In this document: piece after piece, positions 24,411-36,223 of the stretch
Numbering within the stretch: position 1 is the first letter of the stretch
Layout: each line of letters starts with the position of its first letter
Source: Excoecaria cochinchinensis
Taxonomy: Eukaryota; Streptophyta; Magnoliopsida; Malpighiales; Euphorbiaceae
Direction of reading: 5' to 3'
NCBI GenBank assembly: GCA_947683425.1
Contig: CANTUQ010000031.1
Span: 6,087,001 to 6,151,000, forward strand
DNA: 64,000 nt
Translations under genes and position numbers: made by a program
The notes under the pieces: model-generated
Database searches by the model: none
What the model was told of the DNA's origin: nothing
The model's input: the letters and a program-made list of their open reading frames with translations, nothing else

Positions 24411-25760
24411 GATATTCCAGTAGTTAATGAATTTGTGGATGTGTTTCCTGAGGAACTTTCGGGTTTACCACCAGAGAGAGAGGTGGAGCTATCCATAGAG
24501 ATTTTGTTGGGTACTGCTCCTATTTTTAAAGTTCCTTATCGAATGGCTCCTATAGAATTGAAAGAGTTGAAAACTCAATTGCAGGAGCTATTGGATAAAG
24601 GCTTTATTAGGCCCAGCGTTTCTCCATGGGGTGTTTCGATGTTATTTTTTAAGAAGAAAGATAGTACTTTGAGGATGTGCATTGACTATCGGCAGATTAA
24701 CAAGGTTTCAATGAAGAATAAGTATCCATTGCCTAGAATAGACGATTTGTTTGATCAGTTGAGAGGAGCAGTCTTTTCTAATATAGATTTGAGGTCTTGT
24801 TACTATCAGCTTTGGGTTAAGGATGTGGATGTTGCTAAAACTACTTTTAGGATGAGATATGGCCACTATGAGTTTTTAGTAATGCGGTTTGGGTTGACGA
24901 ATGCTCCTGTAGCTTTTATGTATTTGATGAACAGGGTGGTCAGGACATATCTTGACCGATTTGTGGTTGTGTTCATCGACGACATTTTGGTATACTCAAA
25001 GAATGAGCGTGAGCATGAAGAGCATTTGCGTATTGTACTTCATGTTCTGAGGGACCATCAGTTATTTGCCAAGCTTAGCAAGTGTGACTTTTGGCTTAAA
25101 GAGGTGTCCTTTTTCGGTCATATTATTTCCTCATAAGGTATCCGAGTGGACTCGTCTAAGGTTGAGGCGATAGTAAATTGGAAGCCACCTCGAAATGTGC
25201 TGGAAGTGAGAAGTTTTATGAGATTAGCTGGCGATTATAGGCTGTTTGTTAAAGGATTTTCAGTTCTTGCTTCACCTTTGACTAAATTGCTTCGGAAAGG
25301 GATTAAGTTTGAATGGACGGATAAGTGTCAATCCAGTTTCGACCAGTTGAAGAGAATGTTAGTTGTAGCTCCTGTACTTACTCAACCCATTTCGAGTAAG
25401 GAGTATACCATGTACAGTGATGCTTCCGACATTGGTCTTGGTTGTGTTTTGATACAAGACAGGAAAGTGATAGCATATGCGTCAAGGAAATTGAAACCTC
25501 ATGAGCGAAACTACCCTATGCATGATTTTAAATTGTCTACGGTTGTGTTTGCCCTTAAGATATAGCGACATTATCTGTAGAGGGAGACTTGTAGCATCTT
25601 CTCCGATTATAAGAGTTTGAAGATCCTTACTCAGAAAGAGCTCAATTTAAGACAGCGCAGATGGTTAGAATTGTTCAAGGATTATGATTGTATAGTGGAT
25701 TACCATCCGGGCAAGGCGAATGTGTTTGCTAATGCTTTGAGAAGGAAGTCAGTTTTGGCC
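24411..25760 (+). pseudogene. E2 reverse transcriptase and RNase H
   Basis: DIPVVNEFVDVFPEEL opens the RT (24411). Then come YRMAPIELKELKTQL, LRMCIDYRQINKVS, FSNIDLRSCYYQL, RYGHYEFLVMRFGLTNAP and the catalytic FIDDILVYS box (about 24975). The two Asp of the box and the Asp in NIDLRS are present, so the polymerase motifs look intact. A TAA at 25134 separates RT from the connection region (RSFMRLAGDYRLFVKGF). RNase H has YSDASDIGLG (about 25416) and ends near RRRWLELFKDYDCIVDYHPGKAN-type sequence. A stop lies at about 25563. The lineage is Ty3/gypsy chromovirus (Tekay/Del-like) by the order of domains and the tail after integrase; a tree would be needed to be sure. Confidence 0.9.
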
Positions 25761-26866
25761 TAGCATTGCAGCGTGGTAAATGGAGAATAGCTTCTTATAG
25801 AGCTTTGATCTCCCATTTGAAAGTTAGGCCAAGTCTGAAGCAATTGATTGCTGATGCTGAGATGACTGACCCTAAACTGCAGTAAGCTTTGGAAGTGGTC
25901 AAGAGTGGGAATCAGACTGATTATTCTATGAGTGATGGAGTGCTTTATTATAGAAATTGTTGTGTGTGCCAAATGATAGCGATGTGAAGAAAAAGCTTTT
26001 ACAGGAAGCAAACACTACGATTTTTACTATGCATCCGGGAAGTAACAAGATGTACCGAGATCTGAAGCAGTTTTATTAGTGGCTAGGGATAAAAAGAGAT
26101 ATTGTGGATTTTGTTTCTAAATGCCTAACCTATCAGCAGGTAAAGGTTGAGCACCAAGCTCCGTCAGGGTTGTTCAATCCTTTACCTATTCCTCAGTGGA
26201 AGTGGGACAATGTTACAATGGATTTTGTATCGGGTTCGCCTTTGACCCAAAGGAAGCACGATTTTGTATGTGAATAGTCGATCGGCTTACCAAGTCGGCT
26301 CATTTCTTGACAGTTCAACTTGATTACCCTATGGATTGGTTAGCGGATATCTCTGTGAATGAAGTGGTTTAGATTCATGGAGTGCCTTTGTCAATTGTAT
26401 CTGATCGGGATCCCAGGTTTGCATCAAAATTTTGGAAAGAGTTGCAATCTACTTTGGGTACTCGACTAAATTTCAGTACGACTTTTCATCCTCAGACCGA
26501 TGGACTGTCAGAAAGGGTCATTAAGATTTTGGAAGATATGCTTCGGGGCTGTGTATTGGACTTTTCTGAAAGTTGGGATAGATATGTTTCTTTGATGGAG
26601 TTTGCATATAATAACAGTCATCGGATGAGTATTAATATGGCACTATATGAGGCTCTCTACGACGGAAGTGTAGGACCCCAGTTTGTTGGATAGAGTTGAG
26701 TGAGCGTTCTTTAATGGGTCCGCATTTAGTTAGAGATATGGAAGAAAAGAACAAATTGGTTCAATAGAATTTGAAGGCAGAAAGAGATCGACTGAGATCT
26801 TATGCGACTTGAAGTGGAACGATATTGAGTATAAGGTTGGGGATAAGGTTTTCATGAAGGTTCCAC
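25761..26866 (+). pseudogene. E2 integrase, first part, interrupted by L
   Basis: The zinc-binding region has HPGSNKMYRDLKQ (about 26032) and CLTYQQVKVEHQ (about 26120), where one expected Cys is replaced by Tyr. The core has the first catalytic Asp in TMDFVSG (about 26218), the second in LSIVSDRDPRFASKFW (about 26388) and the Glu in LSERVIKILEDMLR (about 26506). The D,D-35-E set is thus visible. Stops and small frame changes occur near 25760-26280 and after 26693. The gene is cut at 26866 and continues at 47597: FMKV on the left joins SPWRKVLRFGKKGKLS on the right. Confidence 0.9.
26862..26866 (+). repeat. left target copy of element L (mutated)
   Basis: TCCAC precedes L and GTCAC (47597-47601) follows it. 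The two copies match at three of five positions. The pol sequence expected at this point would fit TTCAC, from which each copy differs by one base. I infer a normal 5-bp duplication that has since drifted. Confidence 0.55.
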
Positions 26867-27998
26867 TGTAACACCCCTTACCCGTATATAGTAAACCATA
26901 CCGTGATCCGGTGGTTCACGATGACGATCAAGGGTATTAGTGACACAAACATGCAAAACTTATAAGCCTTTAAGCTGAAATCTAAGTTATAAAATTTCTT
27001 TCTTTTTCAAAATACCATAAAATCATATAATAAAGAAAATGATTGTACATACACTTGTAAACTCCAAAATTCTATAGCTTATTACATATAAGTCAATTAT
27101 ACCGGAATATTATATTTTACAAAACTTATATTTCAAAATTAGCAAATCGTACTTACATCCTTAAGACTATACAAATCCTACCCTAAGATTCCTTCATAAA
27201 CTTGCATTGGCCTGGACTGCTGCAGATGACTTTTAAAAGATCCGATCACTTGCACCTACACGGATTAAAGAAAATTCGTGCTAAGCATAAAGTTTAGTGG
27301 GAAACACATAAAATATGGACAACCACTAAAAATGTCTGTAAAATAGGCTCAAAAAAAACATAATATTGAAAATATAATCATGCCGATTATAACCATTTAG
27401 GTACTTTGAAAGAGTTCATCAAAATATAAACACATGTTTTGCATATATATTCATTTAATTAATACATGCTTTTATTCAACATCGATGTTAACGAATCACT
27501 TACACATTACTTGCACCCTTTCACATCTTATACATGTCATTTTATTCACTTGTTCACATTCATTCACACATCTTCCTTAACAGATGCCTTATCACATTAT
27601 TTTATCCAATGAAAGAAGCATTTAGATCCAATAACAAAATACATCTTATACATTTCAAGTATTATCATTTTCACAAACTGCATTACTTCATGTCATATTC
27701 ATACACATTTTTATGCCTGAAAACTCAATGAAGTGGGTAACGAGTGAACACATTAGTAGCCATGGGTACGGTCAACAGCAATTTCTTTATCTTCTTCCAA
27801 AAACATTTTCACACTGAGTATTTTAAACAAGATCGGAACACATTAAGGATCGCGAGAACCCTAACGGTGACCTGATCAGGGTCCAGAATACATTGGGGCT
27901 ACTGCTAACAGAACTCTATAGGCATGCCTATCTATCCATGAGTCGACTATTGCAGGCTACGTTATTTATCCAATTTATTGTTCAATTATTGGCATAAT
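26867..27998 (-). mobile_element. L 3' LTR, part 1 (split by T)
   Basis: On the plus strand it starts TGTAACACCCCTTACC. This is the 3' end, on the minus strand, of an LTR that continues at 39825 after element T. The right LTR of L at 43965 matches it closely. It includes the degraded P2 hairpin (27281-27296), the palindrome ATAGGCATGCCTAT (27918-27931) and a degraded copy of the GGATCTT hairpin (about 27815-27835). Both parts together are about 3.7 kb. Confidence 0.92.
27994..27998 (+). repeat. target duplication of element T
   Basis: ATAAT occurs at 27994-27998 and again at 39825-39829, exactly flanking T (TGTGACGC...GTGTCTACA). Comparison with the uninterrupted LTR of L at about 45103 (GGCACAATATAGCATGG) supports the empty-site reading. 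Confidence 0.9.
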
Positions 27999-29101
27999 TG
28001 TGACGCGCGCCGGACCCAGCAAGGGCCCTCATTTTGAATCCGCTTTAGGATTCGAGGGATAGGTTCACGTCTTTTTCGATCTTAGGTGTTATGAGATATG
28101 TTTGGCACCTCCTTTCACAACAGAACATTGAAAAGGACCATCCATCGCCATAACACCCTTTGGCACTTTTGAGGTATTTTGGAGTCGCCACCCAATTTAC
28201 AAGAAATTGGGAAAGTTTAACCTCTTATCGGTCTAAACCAGAGATGGTGTTCGGAACTTCGCACTTATTTATTTCTTGGTTAATTATAAATGAGTTTTTA
28301 GATTATAAAATTTCTTCTCTCATCTCACGCGATTAATGCATTAGATTTAAAGCGCACATCATTCACATTGGAAAGCGATAAACAAAACCATAAATAATTA
28401 CAAAATAAAATAAAATGGGACAGAACAATCCCCCAAAATAAGAAAACGTAAATAAATAAACACAGAAAAAGAACAAAAATGCAACATACATAAATCAGGT
28501 TATTCATTAATTTTTAGGAACATTGGTTCCTTCTTATTTATTAGAAAAATTGGAGAACTATTTTTTTGGGCGTTGATTGAGAAAAATCGGGATGAATGAT
28601 CCCATTTTATAAAAACCTAGTTCTCTATTTAAGGGTGAGATTTTATTGGCTAAAAATAGGACATTGGTCCATTTTATTAAGAAAACCCCATTTATTAATA
28701 GAAATATTTTTGTGTGATTTTTTTATTAAGCGCGCAAAAAAATGATTTTATTAATTATTACATACCAAAAAAAACTTGCCAAATAAATAAAGGAAAAATA
28801 ATGAATACAATAAAAATAATAATTCCTTGGATCTCCTCCTTTATTCGTACGGGTGCTCAAACAAGGGAAAACAAAGATTTGACTCCAAAAACAAACACAA
28901 GCAAAATTAATGTTAGTTATCAAGTCAAGAAAATCAATTAAACATTTATAACAATAAAAAATAAGCTAATTGAAAATATGCATACTAGTAAATTGAATGG
29001 CACATTAAAATAAATTGACATCTTAAAAAATCAATATTAAAACATAAGTCAATAATATTAATGATGATGATAATAATGCCAATAACAACAATAACAAAAA
29101 C

Positions 29102-29166
<65 letters not shown>

Positions 29167-29320
29167 TAATAATAATGATGATAATGATGATGATGATGAT
29201 GATGATGATGATAATAATAGGAATAATAGATGATGATAGTAACAATAAATAATAATACTAATAACATACTAATAATATATATATAATAATAATAATAACA
29301 ACAACAACAACAACAACAAT
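29102..29320. repeat. trinucleotide microsatellites in the T 3' LTR
   Basis: (AAT)n at about 29102-29178, (ATG)n at about 29176-29212 and (AAC)n at about 29296-29320. The matching place in the other LTR (38011-38128) has a longer (AAT)n and an (AAC)n in a different order, so the repeats changed after insertion. Confidence 0.95.
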
Positions 29321-30460
29321 AACAAAAATAAAGATAATGATGAATCTAAGAGATTGAATGAACAAAAAAGAGAAAGTCAATCAAACATGCAATATGAAAT
29401 AATAACATCTAAGCATGCAAAAATCTTAAAAAATAAATATTACAAGAGAAAATCATGCAAATCTTATTTTACATCTTTTAACACTATGTAGATCTATCCA
29501 TTTTTATGCCAATGACCAAATAAAGAATGAATACTCATGCTAAATAATACATCACAAACCAAAAAAATACATACATGCATTAATTCAAAAAATAACAAAG
29601 TAACATAACATAAAATAAATTAACATGAATAAAATGAAGCAAAATAAAATAAAGAATTAGATCCAAGAATCTTTACCCTCAGATTTAAGTGATATATGAA
29701 GCGAGATATCCCGATCTAAGCTCTTGTCAAGATCCGAAAATTAACTCAAAAAAAATGTTCAAATAAATCTTGAGTTTATGTCCAAGAAAAACTCAAGAAC
29801 ACAAACATCCAAAAATGGTTTAATTTTTTTTTGTTTGATATATGATCTGAAAATTCAAGTGAAGGAATTGATTTTCCTTTCTCAAAGGTTTCAAAATCAA
29901 TCAAAAATTTTTAGAGATGAGAAAAAAACTAGAATGAAATTTAAGATGAAAAACTTGTAAATTTAATGAAGAGAGTTAAGAAGATTAAGGAAAATGATTT
30001 TTATTTTTGAGAATAATAAAAGATGAACTCCAAGAACATTGAACTCTTTATTTTTCCAGCAAAATCCACTAACTCTCCCCAAGAATATCTCTCTCAAATG
30101 ACTTAGAAAAAATATTTTTTCTAGAGAGAATTTCCTTACTCCCCAAAAACCAATTTTCTTCCTCCTCTCAAAAAATGAAAAATGATCCACGTAAAAACTC
30201 ACTTCCTGCCCCTCTCCAGCTCCCCATCAGATTTTTCCAAGATTCCCTTCCCCTAATTTAAACAAAAAACACTCCAAAATTCAAAATTAAATCCCTAAAG
30301 TCAAATATGGACAATTAATATTTTTATTATTTTTGACCTTTAACTCCCACCCAATTTGACTAATATTTGTCAAATTTTGATAAAACCTGAAAAAATCACA
30401 AGAAAAAATTATTTTTAAACCTAAAAAATAAAAAAAATAAAAATTTGGGGCTTAGGGGCT

Positions 30461-30596
30461 GTTGCGGCGGGATTTCTCGCTAACGGGCGAGAGATCTCGC
30501 CGATGGGGGCGAGAAATCTCACCCATGGGGCGAGATGCGTGCGACGCGCACAATAGCGACGCGAGGTGCACAATAGCGCCGCCGCGCCCAACGCTC
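30461..30596. repeat. GC-rich palindromic island of the T 3' LTR
   Basis: A sharp island of CG-rich sequence in otherwise A/T-rich LTR. It contains inverted words such as GGCGAGA-GA-TCTCGCC and GGGGCGAGAAATCTCACCC. The matching island in the 5' LTR (39373-39578) shares its first 25 or so bases but is longer and built of GCGC words. Confidence 0.8.
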
Positions 30597-30854
30597 CCAA
30601 ATATTTTTTTTTAATTTTTAATTTTAGAAAATATAATAAAATGAAATACAAAAATATGGATAAAAATAAAAATACAAATGAAATAAAATAAAAATAAAAA
30701 TAAGAATAAGAATAAACACTTTAAAAGGATTTTGTGGAAAATAAGAGAATTTGACAAAGAGATGATCGATTCCAATTTTCTTGCTCGTGAATTAGTCTTT
30801 ATTTTCATTATCGAGTAATTCTGATCTTGGATGACTCGGGACCCGGTGTCTACA

Positions 30855-30880
30855 GTTGCCCCCAATTTTGGGGAAACTAG
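30855..30880 (-). other. T polypurine-like tract
   Basis: On the minus strand AATTGGGGGCAAC directly precedes the 3' LTR start TGTAGACACC. The purine run is short and interrupted, but it lies where a polypurine tract must be. Confidence 0.5.
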
Positions 30881-31136
30881 CATGCAGGTGCCTAGTTGAG
30901 CCAAAATTCAGGAAAGAGGAAAGAAGCACATACCTGAGGTGACGAACTTCCCGTTGCTATGAAGATCTCCCGAACTGCAAACCTACTTTGGTCTTGGGAG
31001 ATGCAGGTTCCATCCTTGAATGGCGACGTGTCGAGTCCGCTCCGGACTTACGAAACGCAAGAAGACTATAGAGTGCGAAGTTCATTCTTTTTTTGAGCTG
31101 CACTTCTGAGCGGGGAGTTTTTCTAAACCTAGTTGA

Positions 31137-31995
31137 AAATAATGCTCTGAAGAGATTGAGAGTCCCTTTGAGTAAGGACTTAAAGATGATGCTCCGAAGA
31201 GACTGGGAATGCCTTTAGAGAAGGACTTAAAGATGATGCTCCGAAGAGACTGAGAATGACTTTAAAGAAGGGTTAAAGATGATGCTCTGAAGAGACTGAG
31301 AATGTCTTTAAAGAAGGACTTAAAGATAATACTCCGAAGAGACTAGGAATGCCTTTAAAGAAGGACTTAAAGATAATGCTCTGAAGATACTGAGAATGTC
31401 TTTAAAGAAGGACTTAAAGATAATGCTCCGAAGAGGCTGAGAATGCCTTTAAAGAAGGACTTAAAGATAATGCTCCGAAGAGACTGAGAATGCCTTTAAA
31501 GAAGGACTTAAAGATAATGCTCCGAAGAGACTGAGAATGCCTTTAAGGAAGGACTTAAAGATAATGTTTTAAAGAGATTGAAGATGCCTGTTGGACAAGG
31601 ATTTAAAGGTGATGCTCCGAAGAGACTGGGAATGCCTTTTGAGCAAGGACTTGAAGATAAATTTTTGAGGGGACTGGGGGTGCCTGTTGGACAAGGACTT
31701 AAAGGTAATGCTCCTAAGAGACTGGGAATGCCTTTTGAGCAAGGACTTAAAGATAAATTTTTAAGGAGACTGGGGTTGCCTGTTGGATAAGGACTTAAAG
31801 GTAATGCTCCGAAGAGACTAGGAATGCCTTTTGAGCAAGGACTTAAACAGAATGCTCCGAAGAGACTGAGAATGCCTTTTGAATAAGGACTTGAAGATAA
31901 TGCTTTGAAGAGATCGAGGATGCCTTCTGCAAAAGGACTTGAAGATGACGTTATGAGAATGCCTTCTGAAAAAGGACTTGAAAATAAGGATGCCT
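31137..31995. repeat. tandem repeat, unit about 47 bp, in the 3' untranslated region of T
   Basis: About 18 copies of a unit like GATGCTCCGAAGAGACTGAG followed by AATGCCTTTAAAGAAGGACTTAAA. Copies in the middle are most alike. Right-hand copies alternate between two variants (a TTTTTGAGG form and a GCTCCGAAG form), suggesting a higher-order dimer of about 94 bp. It lies between gag and the 3' LTR. Tat-lineage plant elements are known for variable tandem repeats in exactly this region, which can seed satellites. The plus-strand frame across it (31578-31790) is a by-product of the repeat. Confidence 0.93.
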
Positions 31996-34017
31996 TTAGA
32001 AGATGGACTTAAAGGGAGTTATCACTCTACGGTTTACACGATTTCAACCTTGCGCGGGCTTCATCTTAAATTTGTCCTGCCAAAGCTGTCTCTTGGTTTG
32101 GCCTTTTCCTGCAAAGCTGTGTATATAGGAATATACCAGAGACTATGTATGCATGTGTAAAATGCTGTATGCAGATATGAGATGTATGCAAAAATGGATA
32201 GACCATGTCCTAGGTGGTTAGGGGTTCGTTCAAGACACAGCTTGGCGTTGTCTGATGCCCCCAAGGATCTAGAAAAGCATCGTCTTCACTTTTGGGATTC
32301 TGATCCATAATCTTTCTAAAGAGAACTGACTCATGCACATCTTTGCCCCCCAGTCAATGAGCATTTTGCCCCAAATATTTTAATTCGTGTCCTGCACCAT
32401 ATGCCTAAAATGAAGTTATTCAAAGTAATGCTGCCTTATCGCTCTAGGTGTCGGGAGTCATTAATTAAAGATAGTGCGTCCCTTGTGGATTTTCACACTA
32501 GCTTTTTTCAGCGGGAAATGTGTCCTTTTTTGGATTTTCACATAACCTTGTGCCTAACTATTGCCTGGAGTGGACCTAACCCAATCCAGCGACTCTTTTC
32601 TTTTTTTTTTTAAGGACAGACTGCCTGTTTTCTGGTTTTCACCATATGTTTTTGCCTAATTTTTGCTTAGAGCGCTAGTTACGGTTTTCACTCTAACGGC
32701 TTTTTTTTTTTGCTCATGAGGCTGAGGATATTGCCCAAAAATCTTTCAGGAGTCTCAGGACATGGTCGTGTGAGCTTGATTCCACACAGTTGATGGCAAA
32801 ATGGGTCGGCTAAAGCATTTGTGTGATGAGAGTAGCAGAGGGTAGGCAAATATATGACTTTGATCACACCAAATAAACTGCTCTGATCACATCAGTGCGT
32901 AAATGCATGTATTTAAATTTGATTTCATTAAACATGATCACTATTTGGCGTTAATCTCAAAAAATACAAGACCTCAGCTAATCTCAAGATAAATATTGAA
33001 AGCATCAAACTCCTGTTATCAACCAGCCCTCTCAGGTTTTCATAATTGAATATTTTCTCTCAGTCTTTTCTTCTCTTTTTTTTTTCTTTTCAATCATTAT
33101 TTTTTCTGTCTTTTTTTTTTAGCCTTTGCCATGAACCTTCTTCAGTCTGTTAGTATTCATTGAACTTGCATTCATCTTCGTTTTTTGGGGAAGTCGCTCT
33201 TTCTGACGATGATTCTTTCTAGCAATAAAGTTTTGGTCTTGAGCGTTGTGCAAACCGGCTAAGGTAGTGATTTTTTTTTGGCCATAAAAGTCTTCTTTTT
33301 GTTGGCTTTTGTGTGGCTCAATTTCTGAAGTTACCGTTGATGGTTGAAATGGAATTGTATGTCGGCTTCGAATGGCGTGGGAAAAAATTATGGTCTAGGA
33401 TAGGACTTTCGTTTTTTCATTTTTCATTTTTTTTTTATAATGACTTATCCTCTTAAGTTTGGTCGTAAAGGTCTTTGCTGGTTTCATAGGATTAAAAGTT
33501 GGTCTTGATTGGCTCTGGGGTACATATCTCACATGGTTAGAAAGAAAGGAAAACATATGGTCTGGTTCCAATGAGAAGTTTGATTTTGTTTGGTTGCACT
33601 GCATTCATCTTGAATGTCGAGGTGGAAAGGTTGGCTTTTAATGCAGCATTGCCCCCACAATATCCTTGTCAATTGTCGGCATGTCTTTTCAAATTCAGAC
33701 AAAGGCTCTTCTTCATATCTCTCAAGAATTTCCTCCCTTCAAAAGTTATATTAGATATGCTATTAGGATTTTCTCTAGACTTTCCACAGTTTTGAGATTA
33801 GATGGAGTCATATTAATTGGATTAATGTCAAAATGAATGAATGCTTCATGATCATGTGAAATGAAATCATAGAAATACCATACAAATAAGCAGAAATTGT
33901 TCATCATATTAAAATAACCAAATTGTCATCAAAAATAAAAATCAATAAAGCGTTTAAAAGCACAGTCTTCTTCTTGTAACTCTAGCGAAACAAGCCACTC
34001 AGGTGGGTCAGGCCCGA
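31996..34017 (-). mobile_element. T internal region between gag and the tandem repeats, no pol
   Basis: Two kilobases with no RT, integrase or protease motif that I can find on either strand. It has T-rich runs and loosely repeated phrases (for example GGATTTTCACA at several points, 32485-32690). An autonomous Tat/Ogre element would have several kilobases of pol here. Its absence makes T non-autonomous. Confidence 0.7.
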
Positions 34018-36223
34018 TCACATATCTGGTAGAGGGAATATATTGTAGTCGGCCTTCTTCTTCTTCTCTCTCTTCTCAGGATCAGTAATCTGCTTACTGT
34101 CAATCAAATCTTGAATATAATGCCTCAGTCTTGCACAATTATTTGTCAGATGCCCAGTGTGCTGGTGGAATTCACAATATTCATTGTCTCTATGCCCCGG
34201 CTGTCCTTGGATTCTGGCTGGCTTAGCGAGCAATGGCTGCAACATCCCTATTTTCACTAGCTTCTTGAAAACCCATGATAGAGATCTAGCCAAATTAGAA
34301 TAATGCCTTTGATTCATTTTCATAGCTGGCGCTCTCGTCTTTTTAGCATTGCCCTTATTGTCGTTGTGGATACTTGAGTTTGCACTTTTCGGGGCATGCA
34401 TCCTCGCCGGATCTCCATCCCCTTCAAGCATAATGTCACGTTCCAGAGTAGGCCTCTTACCACCCCTCTGTCCAACTGGTGAATCAAGTGGCTTCTTGCC
34501 TCTAGACTTGGAAGTACAAGGAGATGTTGCTGTCGTCAATGTATAGGCCTTCTCGATAGTGGCCAGCTCAACCTGATTAAGGGTAGTAGCCATCATTTGA
34601 GATTGGAGAACTAGCGCCATGACATCCATCCTTTCCTTAATTGTGGCCCATAACCTCTTTTCAAGCTCCTCGAACCTTCTATCCACCTCCCGGGCAATTA
34701 AGGCATGAGTCTCTTCAGTCCGTGAAGAATTGGCTCCTCTTAGTACCTGGTCAGATCCCTCTTCTTTATCTTCCCAAGCTTCTTCTTCGCTTTCGCTAGT
34801 GGACCAACAACCTATCATTGCCACGGAAACCCCTCTTCCATCTGTCTCAAGGCGAGTAATAGTGGCATACTCATTTCCAAACAAGCTTTGCAGTACGTAC
34901 CATTCAGGTAAGCTTGAACCAATCATGGCATTACAGGTCGACTCTTTTTCCCTCTGCTCAGGATTAATGGTATGTTCGTTGTTGATCAAGTCTTGAATCC
35001 GATCCCTTAAAGGACGATAATAGTCTATTCTATGCCCTGTGTACTGGTGATATGCACAATACCAGTCTGTTCTATGCTTAGGCTTTCCTTGACTTGGGGC
35101 TGGCCTAGCTGGCAAGGGTTGTAACTTCCCTTCCTTGATGAGACGGGTGAAGTGCCAAGATAGTGGTCTGCTCGAGATAGTGAGGTGTTTAGGAGTTGTT
35201 CCTGTGGCTGAGACTTCTGCTACCTTAGTATTGCCCCCATTATAGCTACTATCTCCCTTGCCTTTGCTCAAGGCTAGATTTGTAGACTTAGCTATTTTAT
35301 CCAAATGCTCGGCCTCAGCTTCAATGGCTATATCTTTTAAGGACTCCTAGTCTTTTAGCCCCTTCATCTTTAACCCATCCTTTAAATATGGACTAGCATT
35401 CCTGATGAACAATCAAATCTGGTCGGGAGTATCCGGTTTATACTTCATTTCCATAACTTGATTTCTCCATTGGGTCAGATACTCGTGGAACGACTCGCCT
35501 GACTTTTGTTGCAGTAGCTCTAGATCTTTTAGAGTGACCTCCATTCTTATACTATAGTCATACTGCCTTAGGAACTCTTCAGTCAATAAGTCCCAGTCTT
35601 CTTTTGCTCTCCGGTCCAATCCATGATACCAGTCTACCGCAGGGCCTGTCAAGCTCAGACAAAAATATTCAATCTTTTGCCTCTTTGTTAAGGTAGAACC
35701 CTTCATCACCAATGAGTACTGCTTCACATGTGATATGGGATCAGAAGTGCCATTGAATTTGGGAATATCAGGCATCTTAAAGTTCTGAGGTATCAAATCA
35801 TCACTATTCAGCTCTCGGTCCTCAGACCTTTAACATACTGGTTATAGCTTCAAACCTTTCTTCCATTTTTCTCCACATCTCATCCTCTGACTTGGGCAAT
35901 TTTCCCTTAGCTACAGTCTGTTCCTCTGGCTCTTCCCATAAGTTAACCACAGATCCAGGGCCTTCTCTACGCTCGACTGGTGCTGGCACTCTTGGCTCCA
36001 CTGCATATGGATCAACTGCTGCTGAGGGTTCCTCTTTAACTTCCTCTTGTTCATCTTGCCCCCCAGCTGGAGCAGTAGCCTGTTGTCCCGTGGGTGGGGC
36101 TAAGGTACTGGCAAGGTTGCCTATCATCGCCATCATTCTGGCCTCAAACTCTTCCATCCTTTTCCCCACTTCTTCGGCAATCAATGCACGGGTAGCCTCG
36201 AACTCTCTAGAAGGATTAGCCAT
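34018..36223 (-). pseudogene. T gag, Tat/Ogre-like, with duplicated N-terminal and zinc-knuckle modules
   Basis: Read on the minus strand from the ATG at 36223. First comes a helical, charged N-terminus (ALIAEEVGKRMEEFEARM). After a one-base frame change near 35820 comes the capsid-type domain with IPKFNGTSDPISHVKQY, GPAVDWYHGL and SGESFHEYLTQWRNQV (35413-35796). Two stops near 35411 and 35349 follow, then a long open stretch (34018-35304). That stretch holds a first Cys/His module (YCAYHQYTGH then IQDLI), a second helical stretch (ALIAREVDRRFEELEKRL) resembling the N-terminus, and a second Cys/His module (YCEFHQHTGHLTNNC then IQDLI). The protein ends at 34018. Gag of this lineage usually has one knuckle module. 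The frame change and stops make it non-functional as it stands, though the 428-codon part is open. Confidence 0.88.

Larger units (their letters stand above)
27999..30854 (-). mobile_element. T 3' LTR
   Basis: On the minus strand the LTR reads TGTAGACACCGGGTCCC... and ends ...GCGCGTCACA at 27999; 2856 bp. It matches 37138-39824 closely over most of its length. The differences are a block of about 210 bases (28579-28788) absent from the other copy, microsatellite length, and a GC-rich island (30461-30596) that differs strongly. Orientation follows from the primer site at 37120-37137. It does not carry the P1/P2/P3 palindrome signature of the other LTRs here, in line with a different lineage. 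Confidence 0.9.

Noticed and set aside
28985..29245. Open frames coding for runs of Ile, Tyr or His
   Set aside because: They are translations of (AAT)n/(ATT)n microsatellites in the T LTRs. The same applies at 37914-38285.
31578..31790. Repeat-containing small protein with LGMPFEQGL units
   Set aside because: Product of the 47-bp tandem repeat on the strand opposite to the T gag. Other repeat units are frame-broken, so no selection on a protein is apparent.
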